Shown here piece after piece: positions 53,553 through 61,254 of a DNA stretch of 64,000 bases. The notes under the pieces were generated by a model that was given only the letters and a program-made list of their open reading frames with translations, did not search any database and was not told where the DNA came from. Each line of letters starts with the position of its first letter. The first letter of the stretch is position 1. The stretch is from assembly GCF_025145285.1 (NCBI RefSeq), contig NZ_CP102251.1, positions 3,658,001 to 3,722,000 of the forward strand, in the 5' to 3' direction. The position numbers were made by a program, and so were the translations under genes. Source of the DNA: Alistipes onderdonkii (lineage in GTDB: Bacteria; Bacteroidota; Bacteroidia; Bacteroidales; Rikenellaceae).

Positions 53553-54122
53553 ATGGCTACGACGACGCTACATATCAGGAACATGGTCTGCAACCGGTGC
53601 ATACTGGTCGTACGGCAGCTGCTCGAAGGGCTGGGGCTGACGCCTCTCCACATCGAGCTGGGCAAGGCCATCGTACAGGAAGAGCTGCCGCCGGAGGCCA
53701 AGGCAGCGCTGAATACGGCATTGGAGGCCGTGGGATTCGAACTGATCGACGACAGGCGCTCGCTGCTGATCGAACGGCTGCGCAACGCAGTGATCGAGTT
53801 GGCGCACTACCACGACGACGGCATGCGGACGAACCTGTCGGATTACCTGTCGGAGAAATTCCACAGCGATTACAGTGCCCTGAGCAAGTTGTTCTCGGAG
53901 ATGACAGGTATCACGCTGGAAAAATATTACATTGCACAGCGGGTCGAACGGGTCAAGGAACTGCTGGTATACAATGAACTGTCCCTCGGCCAGATCGCCG
54001 ACAAACTCAACTATTCGAGCACGGCGCACCTGAGCGCCCAGTTCAAAAGCGTCACGGGCATAACGCCCAGCGAATTCCGGAAGCGGAGCGACCGGAAACG
54101 CCGGCCGCTCGACCAGGTATAG
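53553..54122 (+). CDS. AraC-type regulator with an N-terminal HMA-like metal-binding domain
   Basis: 189 residues. Residues 1-~70 follow the heavy-metal-associated fold pattern (LHIRNMVCNRCILVVRQLLEGLGL, a CxxC with C13 and C16, then LPPEAKAALNTALEAVGFELID). Residues ~85-189 are the AraC helix-turn-helix domain (YSALSKLFSEMTGITLEKYYIAQRVERVKELLVY, LSLGQIADKLNYSSTAHLSAQFKSVTGITPSEFRK). It probably senses copper (or another soft metal) directly and activates the CopA gene downstream. The ATG at 53553 opens the HMA domain. Confidence 0.87.
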   Translation: MATTTLHIRNMVCNRCILVVRQLLEGLGLTPLHIELGKAIVQEELPPEAKAALNTALEAVGFELIDDRRSLLIERLRNAVIELAHYHDDGMRTNLSDYLSEKFHSDYSALSKLFSEMTGITLEKYYIAQRVERVKELLVYNELSLGQIADKLNYSSTAHLSAQFKSVTGITPSEFRKRSDRKRRPLDQV

Positions 54123-54474
54123 GGGAGCTGGAGACGTATCCTGCCGTGAGGACGCCCGGGGAGCCAGCCCGGCACCCCCGCCCGCGAAAGGCACCCGAAG
54201 ATATATCCCCGCACATCCCGGGATCCTTGCGGGAGCACGGACGCGGCACGAACGGTGGCGGACAAGGACGGAGTAAGGGCAACACAACGGCAACGAGCCC
54301 AACACAGAGGCAACGAGTGCGACGCGAACGGGACAAGGGCCGGATATCCGGGCTGTCGGTCGCAATCCGCACGGCGGAAAATATTCCCGAATCATGTAAA
54401 TCACATCCATAATTTTATAACGGCGGAAGCCGGGTAAGCCCCTATCTTTGCAGCATAACCAAAGACAGACGACA
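54123..54474. other. Intergenic region upstream of copA
   Basis: The first 200 bp are GC-rich and featureless apart from an imperfect direct repeat (CAACACAACGGCAACGAG and CAACACAGAGGCAACGAG, about 54279-54319). The last 80 bp are AT-rich and hold the copA -7 box TATCTTTG at 54443-54450. Binding sites for the adjacent AraC-type regulator are expected here, but I could not define one. Confidence 0.5.
54443..54450 (+). promoter_or_regulatory. -7 box of copA
   Basis: TATCTTTG stands 24 bp before the copA ATG. There is no good -33 box, consistent with activator dependence. Confidence 0.6.
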
Positions 54475-56952
54475 ATGGCAACCGACAAAACCGTGAAAAC
54501 GATATTCCCCGTGCTCGGCATGAGCTGTGCCGCCTGCGCTGCACGGGTCGAAAAAGTCCTTGCGCACCAACCGGGCGTGTATGCGGCGCGTATCAACTAT
54601 GCGGCGGCGAACGCCGCCGTGGAGTACGACCCGGCGCGTACGGCCCCCGGATCACTGCGCGAAGCCGTCCGCGCAGCGGGCTACGACCTGGTGACCGGCA
54701 CCGGCGCCGATGCCGCCGCACAGGCGGAGCTGGCGCCGGCGGAACACCTCCGGCAGCTCAAGAGCCGCACCCTGTGGGCAATGCTGCTGGCACTGCCCGT
54801 CATGGCGATCGCCATGTTCTTCGAGGCGATGCCTTACGCCGTCCCGGCCATGTGGCTGCTCTCGACCCCGGTGGTATTCTGGCTGGGACGCGGGTTCCAC
54901 ATCCGCGCATGGCGGCAACTGCGGCACGGGACGGCCAACATGGACACGCTCGTGGCGGTAAGTACGGGCACGGCCTACCTGTTCAGTGTCTTCAACATGC
55001 TGTTCCCGGGATTCTGGCTCGCCCGCGGCATCGAGCCGCACGTGTATTTCGAGGCCGCGAGCATGATCGTCGCCTTCATCCTGCTGGGCAGGCTGCTCGA
55101 AGAGCGGGCAAAGGGCGACACGGCTGCGGCGATCAGAAAACTGATGGGATTGCAACCCGAAACCGTAACCCTCGCCGACGCGCAGGGACGGCAGCGAACC
55201 GTGCCCCTTGCGCAGGTGCAGGCCGGGGATACGGTCGTCGTGAAGCCGGGGGAGCGGATCGCCGTGGACGGCACGGTCGCCGAAGGCAGTTCCTACGTGG
55301 ACGAAAGTATGCTGAGCGGCGAACCCGCAGCCGTACGCAAGGCTGCCGGGGCGAAAGTATACGCAGGGACGATCAACCAGAGGGGGTCGTTCCTGTTCCG
55401 GGCGGAAAGGGTCGGGGCGGAGACCCTGCTGGCCCACATCGTGCGCATGGTGCAGGAGGCACAGGGCAGCAAGGCGCCCGTGCAGAAGCTGGTCGACCGG
55501 ATCGCGGCAGTATTCGTGCCCGCCGTCATCGCCGTCGCCCTCATCGCCTTTGTGCTTTGGGCCGTATTGGGCGGCGACGACGGGTTCACGCACGGGCTGC
55601 TGGCCTTCGTGACCGTGCTGATCGTGGCGTGTCCCTGCGCCCTGGGGCTGGCGACCCCAACGGCCATCATGGTGGGCATCGGCAAGGGTGCCGGGGCAGG
55701 AATCCTGATAAAAGATGCCGAGAGCCTCGAAACGGCGAAAAGCATCGGCACCGTCGTACTGGACAAGACCGGGACGCTCACCGAAGGGAAACCCATCGTG
55801 ACGGATTTGCTGTGGACGGGGGACGAGCAGCGGTTGGGCCGGGTATTTTACAGCATGGAGTCGCGTTCGGAGCATCCGTTGGCCGAAGCCCTCGCGGAGC
55901 GGTTGAAAGGGGAAGGCATCCCTATTTCGGATTTCGAGAACCTGCCCGGGCGCGGGGTGAAGGGCGTGGCGGCGGGGCGGACGTACCTGGCAGGCAACAG
56001 GCTGCTGCTGGAGGAAAACGGCATCGCCGCGCCATCGCACCTGTTGCGGGAAGCGGATCGGCTGGCCGCGGCGGCGAAGACCGTCGTCTGGTTCGCCGAA
56101 GGGGGCGAAGCGGTAGGCATCGCCGCCATCGCCGACCGGATCAGGCCGGGCGCCGCACAAGCCGTCGCGGAGCTCCGCGCCATGGGGCTTGACGTGCGGC
56201 TGCTGACAGGCGATAACGAAGCGACGGCACGTGCCATAGCCGCCGAAGCAGGGATAACGGCCTGCGAGGCGGGTGTCCTGCCGGACGGGAAGGCCGCCTA
56301 TATCCGCCGCCTGCAGGCCGAAGGGCGCAGGGTGGCGATGGTCGGCGACGGGATCAACGACAGCGCGGCCTTGGCACAGGCCGACCTGAGTATCGCCATG
56401 GGACAGGGGAGCGACATCGCCATGGATGTGGCCAAGATCACGATCATGACCCCCGACCTCGGAAAAATCGCCGACGCGATCCGCCTTTCAGCGGCAACCG
56501 TGCGCACAATCCGGCAAAACCTGTTCTGGGCATTCATCTACAACCTGATCGGGGTGCCGGTCGCCGCCGGGGTGCTTTTCCCGCTCAACGGGTTCCTGCT
56601 GAACCCGATGCTGGCCGGGGCGGCCATGGCCCTGAGCAGCGTCAGCGTGGTGGCGAACAGCCTGCGACTGAAGGCGAAGGGCGGCAGGGCGCGGAAAAAC
56701 GACGGAAGAGAACCAATACCTATAAATAATATGGAAAAAACGATGGAAAAGAAGTATCGGATCGAAGGGATGATGTGCGGGCACTGCCGGATGCACGTCG
56801 AAAAGGCACTGAACGGAATCGACGGAGTACGTGCGACCGTGGAGCTGGAGCCCCCGGTGGCGACGGTGGAGTTCAGCGGCGGGGAAAAACCGCTGGCGGA
56901 ATTGCAGCGGGCGCTGGACGGAGCCGGGGAATATAAGATAACGGAAGTGTAA
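54475..56952 (+). CDS. copA: Copper-exporting P1B-type ATPase with an additional C-terminal HMA domain
   Basis: 825 residues. The N-terminal HMA domain has GMSCAACAARV (C18, C21). Eight membrane helices carry the CPC motif C386-P-C388, which marks Cu(I) transport. Cytoplasmic motifs are TGES-like SGEP, D430KTGT phosphorylation site, SEHPLAEA (HP locus) and MVGDGINDSAALAQAD. After the last helix a linker (ARKNDGREPIPINNMEKTMEKK) leads to a second HMA domain (~756-825) with GMMCGHC (C768, C771). Usually that domain is a separate chaperone gene. ATG codons at 56731 and 56743 could initiate it independently. Confidence 0.94.
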   Translation: MATDKTVKTIFPVLGMSCAACAARVEKVLAHQPGVYAARINYAAANAAVEYDPARTAPGSLREAVRAAGYDLVTGTGADAAAQAELAPAEHLRQLKSRTLWAMLLALPVMAIAMFFEAMPYAVPAMWLLSTPVVFWLGRGFHIRAWRQLRHGTANMDTLVAVSTGTAYLFSVFNMLFPGFWLARGIEPHVYFEAASMIVAFILLGRLLEERAKGDTAAAIRKLMGLQPETVTLADAQGRQRTVPLAQVQAGDTVVVKPGERIAVDGTVAEGSSYVDESMLSGEPAAVRKAAGAKVYAGTINQRGSFLFRAERVGAETLLAHIVRMVQEAQGSKAPVQKLVDRIAAVFVPAVIAVALIAFVLWAVLGGDDGFTHGLLAFVTVLIVACPCALGLATPTAIMVGIGKGAGAGILIKDAESLETAKSIGTVVLDKTGTLTEGKPIVTDLLWTGDEQRLGRVFYSMESRSEHPLAEALAERLKGEGIPISDFENLPGRGVKGVAAGRTYLAGNRLLLEENGIAAPSHLLREADRLAAAAKTVVWFAEGGEAVGIAAIADRIRPGAAQAVAELRAMGLDVRLLTGDNEATARAIAAEAGITACEAGVLPDGKAAYIRRLQAEGRRVAMVGDGINDSAALAQADLSIAMGQGSDIAMDVAKITIMTPDLGKIADAIRLSAATVRTIRQNLFWAFIYNLIGVPVAAGVLFPLNGFLLNPMLAGAAMALSSVSVVANSLRLKAKGGRARKNDGREPIPINNMEKTMEKKYRIEGMMCGHCRMHVEKALNGIDGVRATVELEPPVATVEFSGGEKPLAELQRALDGAGEYKITEV

Positions 56953-56992
56953 TTTGTGCAGGAAAACATAATTTACCTCCGGAAACGGCAGG

Positions 56993-57028
56993 CGCCGCGG
57001 GTTGTGAAAACCTGCGGCGTTTTTTTTG
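56993..57028 (+). terminator. Terminator of copA
   Basis: CGCCGCGGGTT pairs with AACCTGCGGCG around a GTGAA loop (one mismatch) and is followed by eight T residues. Confidence 0.8.
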
Positions 57029-57304
57029 CCGGAGCCCTGTTTGCCGGGCAATTCCGCCGAGGCGCACTGCGCCGGCGGATACTACGGTTTGCGGGCAAAA
57101 TCCCGTTTTTAAGGCGAATATTTCATTTAGTCCGCTAAATTTCAGACAAATAAAACAGGAGGTGGATCCGGAGGCAAATCCGGGCATTAAATATTGAGTA
57201 ATCAGTATATTATATACAAATGACAGTCCCGGCAAATACGCACCGAGGGCAACTAAAACACACAATATCATCGACATGCATGCGGATAATTGGCGACAAT
57301 TTTG

Positions 57305-57312
57305 TATCTTTG
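57305..57312 (+). promoter_or_regulatory. -7 box of the tyrosine recombinase gene
   Basis: TATCTTTG matches TAnnTTTG 39 bp before the ATG at 57352. The -33 element is unclear. Confidence 0.55.
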
Positions 57313-57351
57313 TACCCAGTGACCAATTCTTCGAATTAAATTTACTTTATT

Positions 57352-58323
57352 ATGTACTCGCCAGATTCCGCCTTTACGGGGCGGCTTCCGGTTGTCGGGC
57401 CATACCCGGCAAGGATGACACGCACCCGTAATTATGAATTCGATTTCATGTCGTGTTTCTCAAAACACATCTCCGACTACGAGAAAGCCGGGCGCAAAGG
57501 CTCGGCTGCGAACTACCGGTCGTCATACAGGCTGCTGCTGAGTTTCCTCGACGGCCAGCACTTGACGTCGCAACACCTCTCGGCCCGCTGGGTAGAGCGT
57601 TACGAACGCTGGCTCCGGGCGCGGGGCGTGACAACCAACACGGTGACGTTCCACCTGCGCAACCTGAGGGCGGTTTACAACCGTTCCGTGAAAAAACGGT
57701 TCATACCGGCCTCGTTCCCCAATCCCTTCTTCCACCTGACCGTCAGGCAGACCGTAACGCGCAAACGGGCGCTGTCACGCGAAACCATCAAACGGATATG
57801 CACGGCCGACCTCTCGGCGCTGCATCCCAAGTACTCCCTCGCACGCGACATCTTCATGTTCAGTTTCTTCACCCGCGGCATGTCGTTCGTAGATATGGTA
57901 TATCTGCGCAGCAGCGACATCCATGACGGCGTATTGACCTATGCACGCCATAAAACGGGGCAGATGCTCTCGATGCGCATCGAGCCGCAATTGCAGCACA
58001 TTATCGACCGTTACAGCAATGCTTCGCCTTATATACTCCCCATACTGGCAAAAGACGACAGCTATGACAATTACCGCCAGCAGCAGCGCGAGCTGAATAA
58101 ATTTATCCGAAAAATCGGAGTCCTGCTCAATATCCCGGAACCGCTGACATTCTATGTCGCACGACACTCATGGGCAACTCTGGCCCGTGATTGCGGCACA
58201 CCGCTCACGGTGATCAGCGCCGGGATGGGACACACGTCCGAACGGACGACGCGCATCTATCTCGCACAACTCGACCACAACATCATCGACAAAGCCAATC
58301 GAAAAATCATCGACTTGCAGTAA
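57352..58323 (+). CDS. Tyrosine recombinase, probable DNA invertase for the adjacent promoter
   Basis: 323 residues. A SAM-like core-binding domain (~25-120: FSKHISDYEKAGRKGSAANYRSSYRLLLSFL) precedes the catalytic domain with R175 (FFTRGMSFVDM), K201 (ARHKTGQ), R271-H272 (YVARHSWATLA), H294 (GMGHTS) and nucleophile Y303 (TTRIYLAQL). All active-site residues are present; Tyr268 replaces the first His of HxxR. It resembles the tsr-type invertases of Bacteroides, which flip nearby promoters. The first candidate site begins 70 bp after its stop, and no other phage or ICE genes accompany it, so a local inversion role is likely. Confidence 0.9.
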   Translation: MYSPDSAFTGRLPVVGPYPARMTRTRNYEFDFMSCFSKHISDYEKAGRKGSAANYRSSYRLLLSFLDGQHLTSQHLSARWVERYERWLRARGVTTNTVTFHLRNLRAVYNRSVKKRFIPASFPNPFFHLTVRQTVTRKRALSRETIKRICTADLSALHPKYSLARDIFMFSFFTRGMSFVDMVYLRSSDIHDGVLTYARHKTGQMLSMRIEPQLQHIIDRYSNASPYILPILAKDDSYDNYRQQQRELNKFIRKIGVLLNIPEPLTFYVARHSWATLARDCGTPLTVISAGMGHTSERTTRIYLAQLDHNIIDKANRKIIDLQ

Positions 58324-58392
58324 AAGACGGTTTCGTATAATATCCGGATTTTTTGGTTAGGACGAAAGGAAACAGGCAATAAAAAAAATCAA

Positions 58393-58417
58393 GACCCATT
58401 ATTACCAATAATGGGTC
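58393..58417 (+). repeat. Left inversion site (core ACC)
   Basis: Palindromic arms of 11 bp flank the core ACC at 58404-58406. The bases after it (ACGAAA) are also shared with the right site, and both sites are preceded by A. Confidence 0.85.
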
Positions 58418-58461
58418 ACGAAATCGTAATAAGTTGTATTATAGACGTTTCAATTCACCTG

Positions 58462-58493
58462 CAAAAATAGAATTAATTATATTCATAACCAAA
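58462..58493 (-). promoter_or_regulatory. Promoter inside the invertible segment, currently leftward
   Basis: On the minus strand TTTG (58490-58493), a 20-bp spacer and TATTTTTG (58462-58469) reproduce the Bacteroidota consensus. In this orientation transcription would cross the left site and run antisense into the recombinase gene. After inversion it would serve the surface operon. Confidence 0.75.
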
Positions 58494-58675
58494 TTTTTCA
58501 GGAGGAAAAAACGCATATCTCAGCGTAAGATACTGTAAACAAGAATCTTGTATCGTTTTATTTTTATTTTTATTCCGGACAGACCGAAAATGTCCTGACA
58601 GCCCCCGCCATGCCTTCGGGAAAGTGTCCAAACAGCGTATTTACCGACTGGTAACCAAGCACATACGCCAAAGGA

Positions 58676-58700
58676 GACCCATTATTGGTAATAATGGGTC
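58676..58700 (-). repeat. Right inversion site (core GGT)
   Basis: Same 11-bp arms as the left site with core GGT at 58687-58689, i.e. the exact reverse complement of the left site. It is followed by ACGAAA as in the left site. The downstream gene begins 46 bp later. Confidence 0.85.
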
Positions 58701-58745
58701 ACGAAAAACACATACAAATCACTGGTTACTAATAATTTACATTCG

Positions 58746-59237
58746 ATGTTTTCCGCAAGAATCCTGTGGGCGGTAAAGATACTGCTCGTACTGCACAAGG
58801 CGTCGGAAGCAGGGACTCCCCTGATGAAAGGCCGCGAATTGCAGGCTGCATGTGTGGGCCCCGATGCGGACACCTATATATATCGCCGTACTTTACGGGA
58901 ACTGGCGGCCAAAACGGACTACCTGATTTGCGTATTCCAGTCGGGAAGAACCTTCTACCAATGGAACCCGAACCACCGCCCGACGCTGCACGACCTGATC
59001 TGCAGGCTGGACGGAGGCATGCATGAAGTCTCGCACACTTTCTGGACATACGAAAATACACGCACGATGCAGCCCCTCCAGAAAGTGTGCAAGGAGTACG
59101 ACAACCTCATACAAACCTATTTATCAGAAATATACATAGAAGAATTGGAATCACCCGCCCTGTTCAGGCAAAGCCGGTTCCGGTTGCCGCAGGCAACGCC
59201 CCAGGTCACGGGGGACACAGGAACAGGCTCGCTTTAG
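58746..59237 (+). CDS. Winged-helix (Rrf2-like) putative regulator, first gene after the invertible promoter
   Basis: 163 residues. The N-terminal ~90 residues (MFSARILWAVKILLVLHKASEAG, ELQAACVGPDADTYIYRRTL, REL, DYLICVFQSGRTFYQWNP, LHDLICRLDGG) have the order of helices and wing of an Rrf2-like winged helix. The three-Cys iron-sulfur ligand set of IscR/NsrR is not evident. The rest is helical and less conserved. Position as first gene downstream of an invertible promoter resembles the regulators that open phase-variable capsule operons, but the sequence does not look like UpxY. The family assignment is tentative. Confidence 0.6.
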   Translation: MFSARILWAVKILLVLHKASEAGTPLMKGRELQAACVGPDADTYIYRRTLRELAAKTDYLICVFQSGRTFYQWNPNHRPTLHDLICRLDGGMHEVSHTFWTYENTRTMQPLQKVCKEYDNLIQTYLSEIYIEELESPALFRQSRFRLPQATPQVTGDTGTGSL

Positions 59238-59268
59238 CCCTCTCTCGTCAGCGAACAAAAACACATTC

Positions 59269-59316
59269 ATGGAAAAACAAACAATCACCGATCATACAGA
59301 ATCCGGCAAAAATTAA
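59269..59316 (+). CDS. Possible 15-residue peptide abutting the next small gene
   Basis: The ATG-to-TAA frame MEKQTITDHTESGKN ends directly before the ATG of the next gene (TAA-ATG with no gap). It could be a translational coupler. No family is known and it may be chance. Confidence 0.3.
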   Translation: MEKQTITDHTESGKN

Positions 59317-59472
59317 ATGGAAACAACGATACCAGCCGATTTCATCCTGTCGCTACTGGCAATCGCCGCCTCGGCATTGGCGGTAGCCGTAGCCTGCCAC
59401 ATGTACCGGACACGGCAGATAACACGAATAACGGACTCGCAACGAGACCACACATACCGGAAAAAATTCTAA
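59317..59472 (+). CDS. Small single-helix membrane protein
   Basis: 51 residues. A hydrophobic helix (FILSLLAIAASALAVAVA, about 9-26) follows METTIPAD, and a basic tail (MYRTRQITRITDSQRDHTYRKKF) would be cytoplasmic. It fits between the regulator gene and the OmpA-family gene in the same direction. I do not recognise the family. Confidence 0.6.
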   Translation: METTIPADFILSLLAIAASALAVAVACHMYRTRQITRITDSQRDHTYRKKF

Positions 59473-59493
59473 TCACTACAAAAACATTCAAAC

Positions 59494-60663
59494 ATGAAAC
59501 GCCTCTACCTTATTGCCCTCTTTATCATCGTCAGCCTTGCCGCCACGGCACAGGAGAACGGCAATCGCGATGCGCAGAACCGCATCGTGCGCGGCCCCTA
59601 TGAAACGAACCGCTTTTTCGACAACATCTTCGTCGGCGTCGCCGGCGGTGTAAATATCTATTTCGGCGAACACGACTCCTACGGCAAATTCGGCAAACGC
59701 ATGGCCCCGGCACTGGACATCCATGTCGGAAAATGGTTCACCCCCTCGATCGGCGCCCGCGTCGGATACTCCGGCCTGCAGGCCAAAGGGTGGACGACCG
59801 CAGGCACCAAATACGCAAAGGGTGCCGACGGAAGCATGTTCAAGGAGAAATTCGGCGTATCGTACCTGCATGCCGATGCAATGTGGAACTTCTCGAACGC
59901 CGTGAGCGGCTACAAGGAGACCCGCACCTGGAATTTTGTACCCTTCGTCGGAGTGGGTTGGGCGCGTTCCTATGGCAACGACACCCACGACAACGAAATC
60001 GGCTTCGACGCAGGTCTGCTGAATGTAGTGCGCCTCTGCGATCTGCTCGACCTGACGCTCGAAGCTCGCTGCCTGCTGGTCAACCAGCGTTTCGACGGCG
60101 TGGGCGGTGGCCGCATCGGCGAAGGTATGCTCTCGGTAACGGCAGGGCTGTCGTTCAACCTGAACCGCCGCGGCTTCAAGCGTGCCTCGCAGGCTCAGCC
60201 CGTGGACTACACGTCGTACCTGGATCGTATCAAGCGGCTCGAAAACACCAACAACGAACTCGCATCGCAGAATTCGGAACTGAGCGACGAGAACGAGAAG
60301 CTGCGCAACATGCCGCCCAAGGTGGTTGCCGAGCAGAAGGTATCCGCATCGCCCGTGGCGCTCTTCTTCAAGATCGGCAAGGCCACGCTCGACAAGAAAG
60401 AGCAGACCAACCTCGAATTCTACGTAAGGAACGCCATGAAGGCCGACAAGGACAAGACCTTCACGCTGATCGGCTCGGCAGACAAGGATACCGGCACGAA
60501 GGAGATCAACCAGCGGCTGAGCGAACAGCGCATGGAGTACGTCTACAACCTCTTGAAGGACAAGTACGGCATCGACCCGTCCCGTTTGGTCAAGAAAGCC
60601 GAAGGCGACACCAACAACCGGTTCGCAGAGCCGGAACTGAACCGCGCCGTAATCGTGGAATAA
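59494..60663 (+). CDS. OmpA-family outer-membrane protein
   Basis: 389 residues with a signal peptide (MKRLYLIALFIIVSLAATA). An N-terminal ~8-strand barrel (about 40-230) is followed by a coiled linker (YLDRIKRLENTNNELASQNSELSDENEKL). A C-terminal OmpA-like peptidoglycan-binding domain (~270-389) carries FFKIGKATLDKKEQTNLEF, LIGSADKDTGTKEINQRLSEQRMEYVYNLL and ELNRAVIVE. It ties the outer membrane to the cell wall. Related genes occur in the fimbrial clusters of the phylum. Here it is in the putatively phase-variable operon, 21 bp after the small membrane gene. Confidence 0.93.
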   Translation: MKRLYLIALFIIVSLAATAQENGNRDAQNRIVRGPYETNRFFDNIFVGVAGGVNIYFGEHDSYGKFGKRMAPALDIHVGKWFTPSIGARVGYSGLQAKGWTTAGTKYAKGADGSMFKEKFGVSYLHADAMWNFSNAVSGYKETRTWNFVPFVGVGWARSYGNDTHDNEIGFDAGLLNVVRLCDLLDLTLEARCLLVNQRFDGVGGGRIGEGMLSVTAGLSFNLNRRGFKRASQAQPVDYTSYLDRIKRLENTNNELASQNSELSDENEKLRNMPPKVVAEQKVSASPVALFFKIGKATLDKKEQTNLEFYVRNAMKADKDKTFTLIGSADKDTGTKEINQRLSEQRMEYVYNLLKDKYGIDPSRLVKKAEGDTNNRFAEPELNRAVIVE

Positions 60664-60706
60664 GCAGGACAAACGGAGATTGACAACCCCTAACGGATTT
60701 TACCGC

Positions 60707-60988
60707 ATGCTCCGGACAGAGACATCGACCGCAGCGGACACAACCGCCGGATCCGGCCGGGCGCCGCACTACCTGCTCGCATATCTGGAAGAAGGACGGG
60801 TTCGCGTATACGCCCCCGACAAATCCGACATATGGATCGGGGTGCAGCTTCCCGAAGCGGAAGAGACGCGCGTCGAAGCGGAACTGCGGCGGCTCCACCG
60901 AACCGGACAAAGGACAGGTATCGTCGAAATGTGCCTGCCCACGGACGGGGCGCAGCGCGGCATACGCGTGCTCTGCGTAAGGGCGTAG
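60707..60988 (+). CDS. Hypothetical protein
   Basis: 93 residues from ATG 60707 (MLRTETSTAADTTAGSG); a TTG at 60680 would add nine. The central part looks like a small alpha/beta domain (HYLLAYLEEGRVRVYAPDKSDIWIGVQLPEAEETRVEAELRRLHR). No signal peptide and no family recognised. It lies between the OmpA-family gene and the first small peptide, same direction. Confidence 0.55.
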   Translation: MLRTETSTAADTTAGSGRAPHYLLAYLEEGRVRVYAPDKSDIWIGVQLPEAEETRVEAELRRLHRTGQRTGIVEMCLPTDGAQRGIRVLCVRA

Positions 60989-61054
60989 CACAAGGCCGGA
61001 AGGGGAAGGAATAAAAGCGACTCATATCACATAACCAAACAATAAAAAAAGACC

Positions 61055-61210
61055 ATGAAAAAACAAACTATGACTTACGAAGCACCGGAACTGCACCTGA
61101 TCTCCGTATGCGTGGAAAAAGGATTCGCGGCAAGCAGCAGCATCGAACCGGGAACCGACGGCGGTGAGCTGGGCGGAACCAGGTCGCTCTCTTACGATGA
61201 CTACGAATAG
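61055..61210 (+). CDS. Small peptide 1, paired with the following fimbrillin lipoprotein
   Basis: 51 residues. It shares a clear pattern with the peptide at 62679: Y..PEL......E.GFA.S, then GGELG, then an acidic end (YDDYE here, YADDEY there). There is no signal peptide or membrane helix. It ends 44 bp before the fimbrillin gene at 61255. The conserved PEL / GFAxS / GGELG blocks suggest a functional short protein, perhaps a secreted or processed peptide, or a regulator of its lipoprotein partner. I know of no experimentally defined family. Confidence 0.7.
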   Translation: MKKQTMTYEAPELHLISVCVEKGFAASSSIEPGTDGGELGGTRSLSYDDYE

Positions 61211-61254
61211 CGACGCATCCATTGGGAATTAACGACAAAAACAGAAAATGCACC

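Larger units (their letters stand above)
56953..57351. other. AT-rich intergenic region before the recombinase gene
   Basis: It begins with the copA terminator (56993-57028). A short palindrome ATTTAG-TCCG-CTAAAT lies at 57125-57140. The remainder is AT-rich compared with the flanks, a base-composition drop that continues into the invertible segment. The recombinase promoter box TATCTTTG is at 57305-57312. No gene is seen. Confidence 0.55.
58393..58700. mobile_element. Candidate invertible promoter segment (invertron)
   Basis: Two 25-bp sites bound the segment: 58393-58417 and 58676-58700. Each has arms GACCCATTATT and AATAATGGGTC around a 3-bp core. The core is ACC in the left site and GGT in the right site, so the sites as wholes are reverse complements, as needed for inversion by a tyrosine recombinase. 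The ~258-bp interior is AT-rich and contains one strong promoter (58462-58493), now directed left. Inversion would move it to about 58600-58631 facing right, roughly 115 bp ahead of the gene at 58746. Confidence 0.8.

Noticed and set aside
57352..58323. Integrase of a prophage or conjugative element
   Set aside because: No phage, relaxase, mobilisation or excisionase genes follow, and candidate inversion sites lie immediately downstream. A local invertase is the simpler reading.
58500..58540. A small gene started by the AGGAGG at 58500 inside the invertible segment
   Set aside because: The AGGAGG is a good Shine-Dalgarno match, but no ATG or GTG with a meaningful frame follows at suitable distance.
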